Part shown: positions 21,717 through 22,759 of the stretch, piece by piece
How the letters are laid out: each line of letters starts with the position of its first letter
Numbering within the stretch: position 1 is the first letter of the stretch
Assembly (NCBI GenBank): GCA_002423325.1
Contig: DIVQ01000131.1
Span: 14,317-37,075 of the forward strand
Direction: 5' to 3'
Source: Anaerolineales bacterium UBA6128
Lineage (GTDB): Bacteria > Chloroflexota > Anaerolineae > UBA1429
DNA: 22,759 nucleotides
Translations under genes and position numbers: made by a program
The notes under the pieces: generated by a model
Database searches by the model: none
The model's input: the letters and a program-made list of their open reading frames with translations, nothing else
What the model was told of the DNA's origin: nothing

Positions 21717-22759
21717 ATGGAAATCAACGGTCCCCTGACAGAGTGGATTCTGGAGCAGCTTGAACGCGCCTCCCCGCAATCGTTTCAGGGCGGCGCACGC
21801 GCGATTACGGAATGGGTCTTTGGGAGCCTGATGGGCGAACGCGAGCTCAAGGAGGTGCGGGCGCTGCTCGATCGCCCCGCGCCCACAGCCCCGCGCGCGT
21901 CCACGGTTCTCTTGCCCGGCATTCTTGGCTCGTTGTTGTCGAGCCTGCGCGGCATCAGCACCACCCTCTGGTTCAACCCAACGCTGCTCCTTGATGGCCA
22001 CCTCAACCTGCTCGACCTGAACGATGACGGCACCGATGACCGCTCGCCGGATGTCGAGATCCAGCCGACTGGCATCGAAAAGATGTACTACTTGAAGATG
22101 ATCATTGCGCTCGCTAACGCTACGCGCCTGTACGAGTTCCCGTACGACTGGCGCCGTCACATCGAGCACAGTGCCCACATCCTGCACAACTCACTGGAGC
22201 GTTGGTCTCAACGTGACCCCGACCGTCGCTACGTGCTGATCGCGCACAGCATGGGCGGCCTCGTCGCGCGCGCCTATCTGGCGCTCTATCCGCAGCATGC
22301 CGAAGAACACATCGCGCGTCTGCTTCTGATCGGCTCGCCACTGTGGGGAGTACCGATGGCTACGGCAGCACTCGCCGGCGCCGCGGTACACACGCAGATC
22401 GTCAGTCGCCTCAACGATTCCAACGACGCGATCGACTTTGTCGCACGGCTTCCATCCAGCTATCAGCTGCTTCCGGCGCCGCCCGAGCACTATCACAGCG
22501 AACTGCCTTACCCTTGCGATTGGGATCTTTACAACGCCGCCGCATGGCGCCTGCCCCACATCCGCCAGGATTATCTCGATGCCGCACGGCGGCTCTACGC
22601 CCTTCTCGACGGCGCCGACCCACAGGTCGAGATAGCGCAGATCGCTGGCTGCAACTCACGCACCCTCACCCGAGTGCAGCTCTCTGATTCGCGGGAACAG
22701 CAGGAGGGCGAACCCGAACACCTGACGCTGGCTTACGCCGTCGATGGGATCGAGGGGGG
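21717..22759 (+). CDS. LCAT-like alpha/beta hydrolase (lipase/acyltransferase), 3' end missing
   Basis: The reading frame is open from ATG 21717 to the window end, 347 residues visible. It shows the marks of the lecithin:cholesterol acyltransferase family: the oxyanion strand TVLLPGILGSLL near residues 62-72, FPYDWRR at 141-147, and the nucleophile elbow AHSMGGLVARAY with Ser178. The catalytic Asp and His are either further on or beyond the edge. Bacterial members are esterases or lipases, or parts of multi-domain proteins, so the substrate is open. No signal peptide is visible at this start. GGAGGTGA lies upstream of the ATG with good spacing. The 30-base distance from the membrane protein gene suggests co-transcription. 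Confidence 0.85.
   Translation, partial: MEINGPLTEWILEQLERASPQSFQGGARAITEWVFGSLMGERELKEVRALLDRPAPTAPRASTVLLPGILGSLLSSLRGISTTLWFNPTLLLDGHLNLLDLNDDGTDDRSPDVEIQPTGIEKMYYLKMIIALANATRLYEFPYDWRRHIEHSAHILHNSLERWSQRDPDRRYVLIAHSMGGLVARAYLALYPQHAEEHIARLLLIGSPLWGVPMATAALAGAAVHTQIVSRLNDSNDAIDFVARLPSSYQLLPAPPEHYHSELPYPCDWDLYNAAAWRLPHIRQDYLDAARRLYALLDGADPQVEIAQIAGCNSRTLTRVQLSDSREQQEGEPEHLTLAYAVDGIEG

Noticed and set aside
1..22759. CRISPR arrays, insertion sequences, phage genes or attachment sites
   Set aside because: No regularly spaced repeats, transposase or integrase motifs, or direct repeats of that kind were seen.

Overview
The window is GC-rich bacterial DNA, densely packed with genes. It most likely comes from a Chloroflexota (Anaerolineae-like) bacterium. 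That is an inference from gene content: a separate B12/radical SAM protein plus DUF2344 partner, a DUF512-type PDZ/radical SAM protein, the HWEGAVF-type GH38 mannosidase, and a GT-C membrane protein with the C-terminal beta-sandwich common in that phylum. No rRNA or other decisive marker is present. I see no insertion sequence, phage, CRISPR or plasmid gene, so this looks like a stable chromosomal segment.

Left part (1-9650, rightward). The window opens inside a tRNA-Glu gene on the minus strand, read from a perfect consensus promoter. Divergent from it runs a B12-binding radical SAM protein, DUF2344 and HIT hydrolase group with overlapping genes. A second promoter, at the HIT stop codon, starts thyX and a dCMP deaminase gene, which together lead from dCMP via dUMP to dTMP. 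Thirteen bases later begins a five-gene biotin/sodium-pump cluster: a 12S-type acyl-CoA carboxyltransferase (mmdA), a 5S-type oxo-acid carboxyltransferase (oadA without biotin domain), the gamma anchor (oadG), a biotin carrier (gcdC) and the beta sodium channel subunit (oadB). It ends in a strong hairpin terminator. The mix of both carboxyltransferases with the membrane pump is the most interesting system here.

Middle part (9651-19401, leftward). Seen in transcription order, these are a sugar isomerase-like TIM-barrel protein, a D-Ala-D-Ala carboxypeptidase, an RluB-type pseudouridine synthase, a GH38 alpha-mannosidase, cytidylate kinase, a DUF512 PDZ/radical SAM protein and, after a 323-base hairpin-rich gap, glmS. 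dacF through the DUF512 gene overlap or abut and probably form one operon. The rluB, cmk and DUF512 products all end in Arg-rich tails.

Right part (19438-22759). Divergent promoters separate the isomerase from a rightward pair: a multi-pass GT-C-like membrane protein and an LCAT-like alpha/beta hydrolase cut off by the window end. The longest stretch without a gene is 11496-11818; it is described as a feature.
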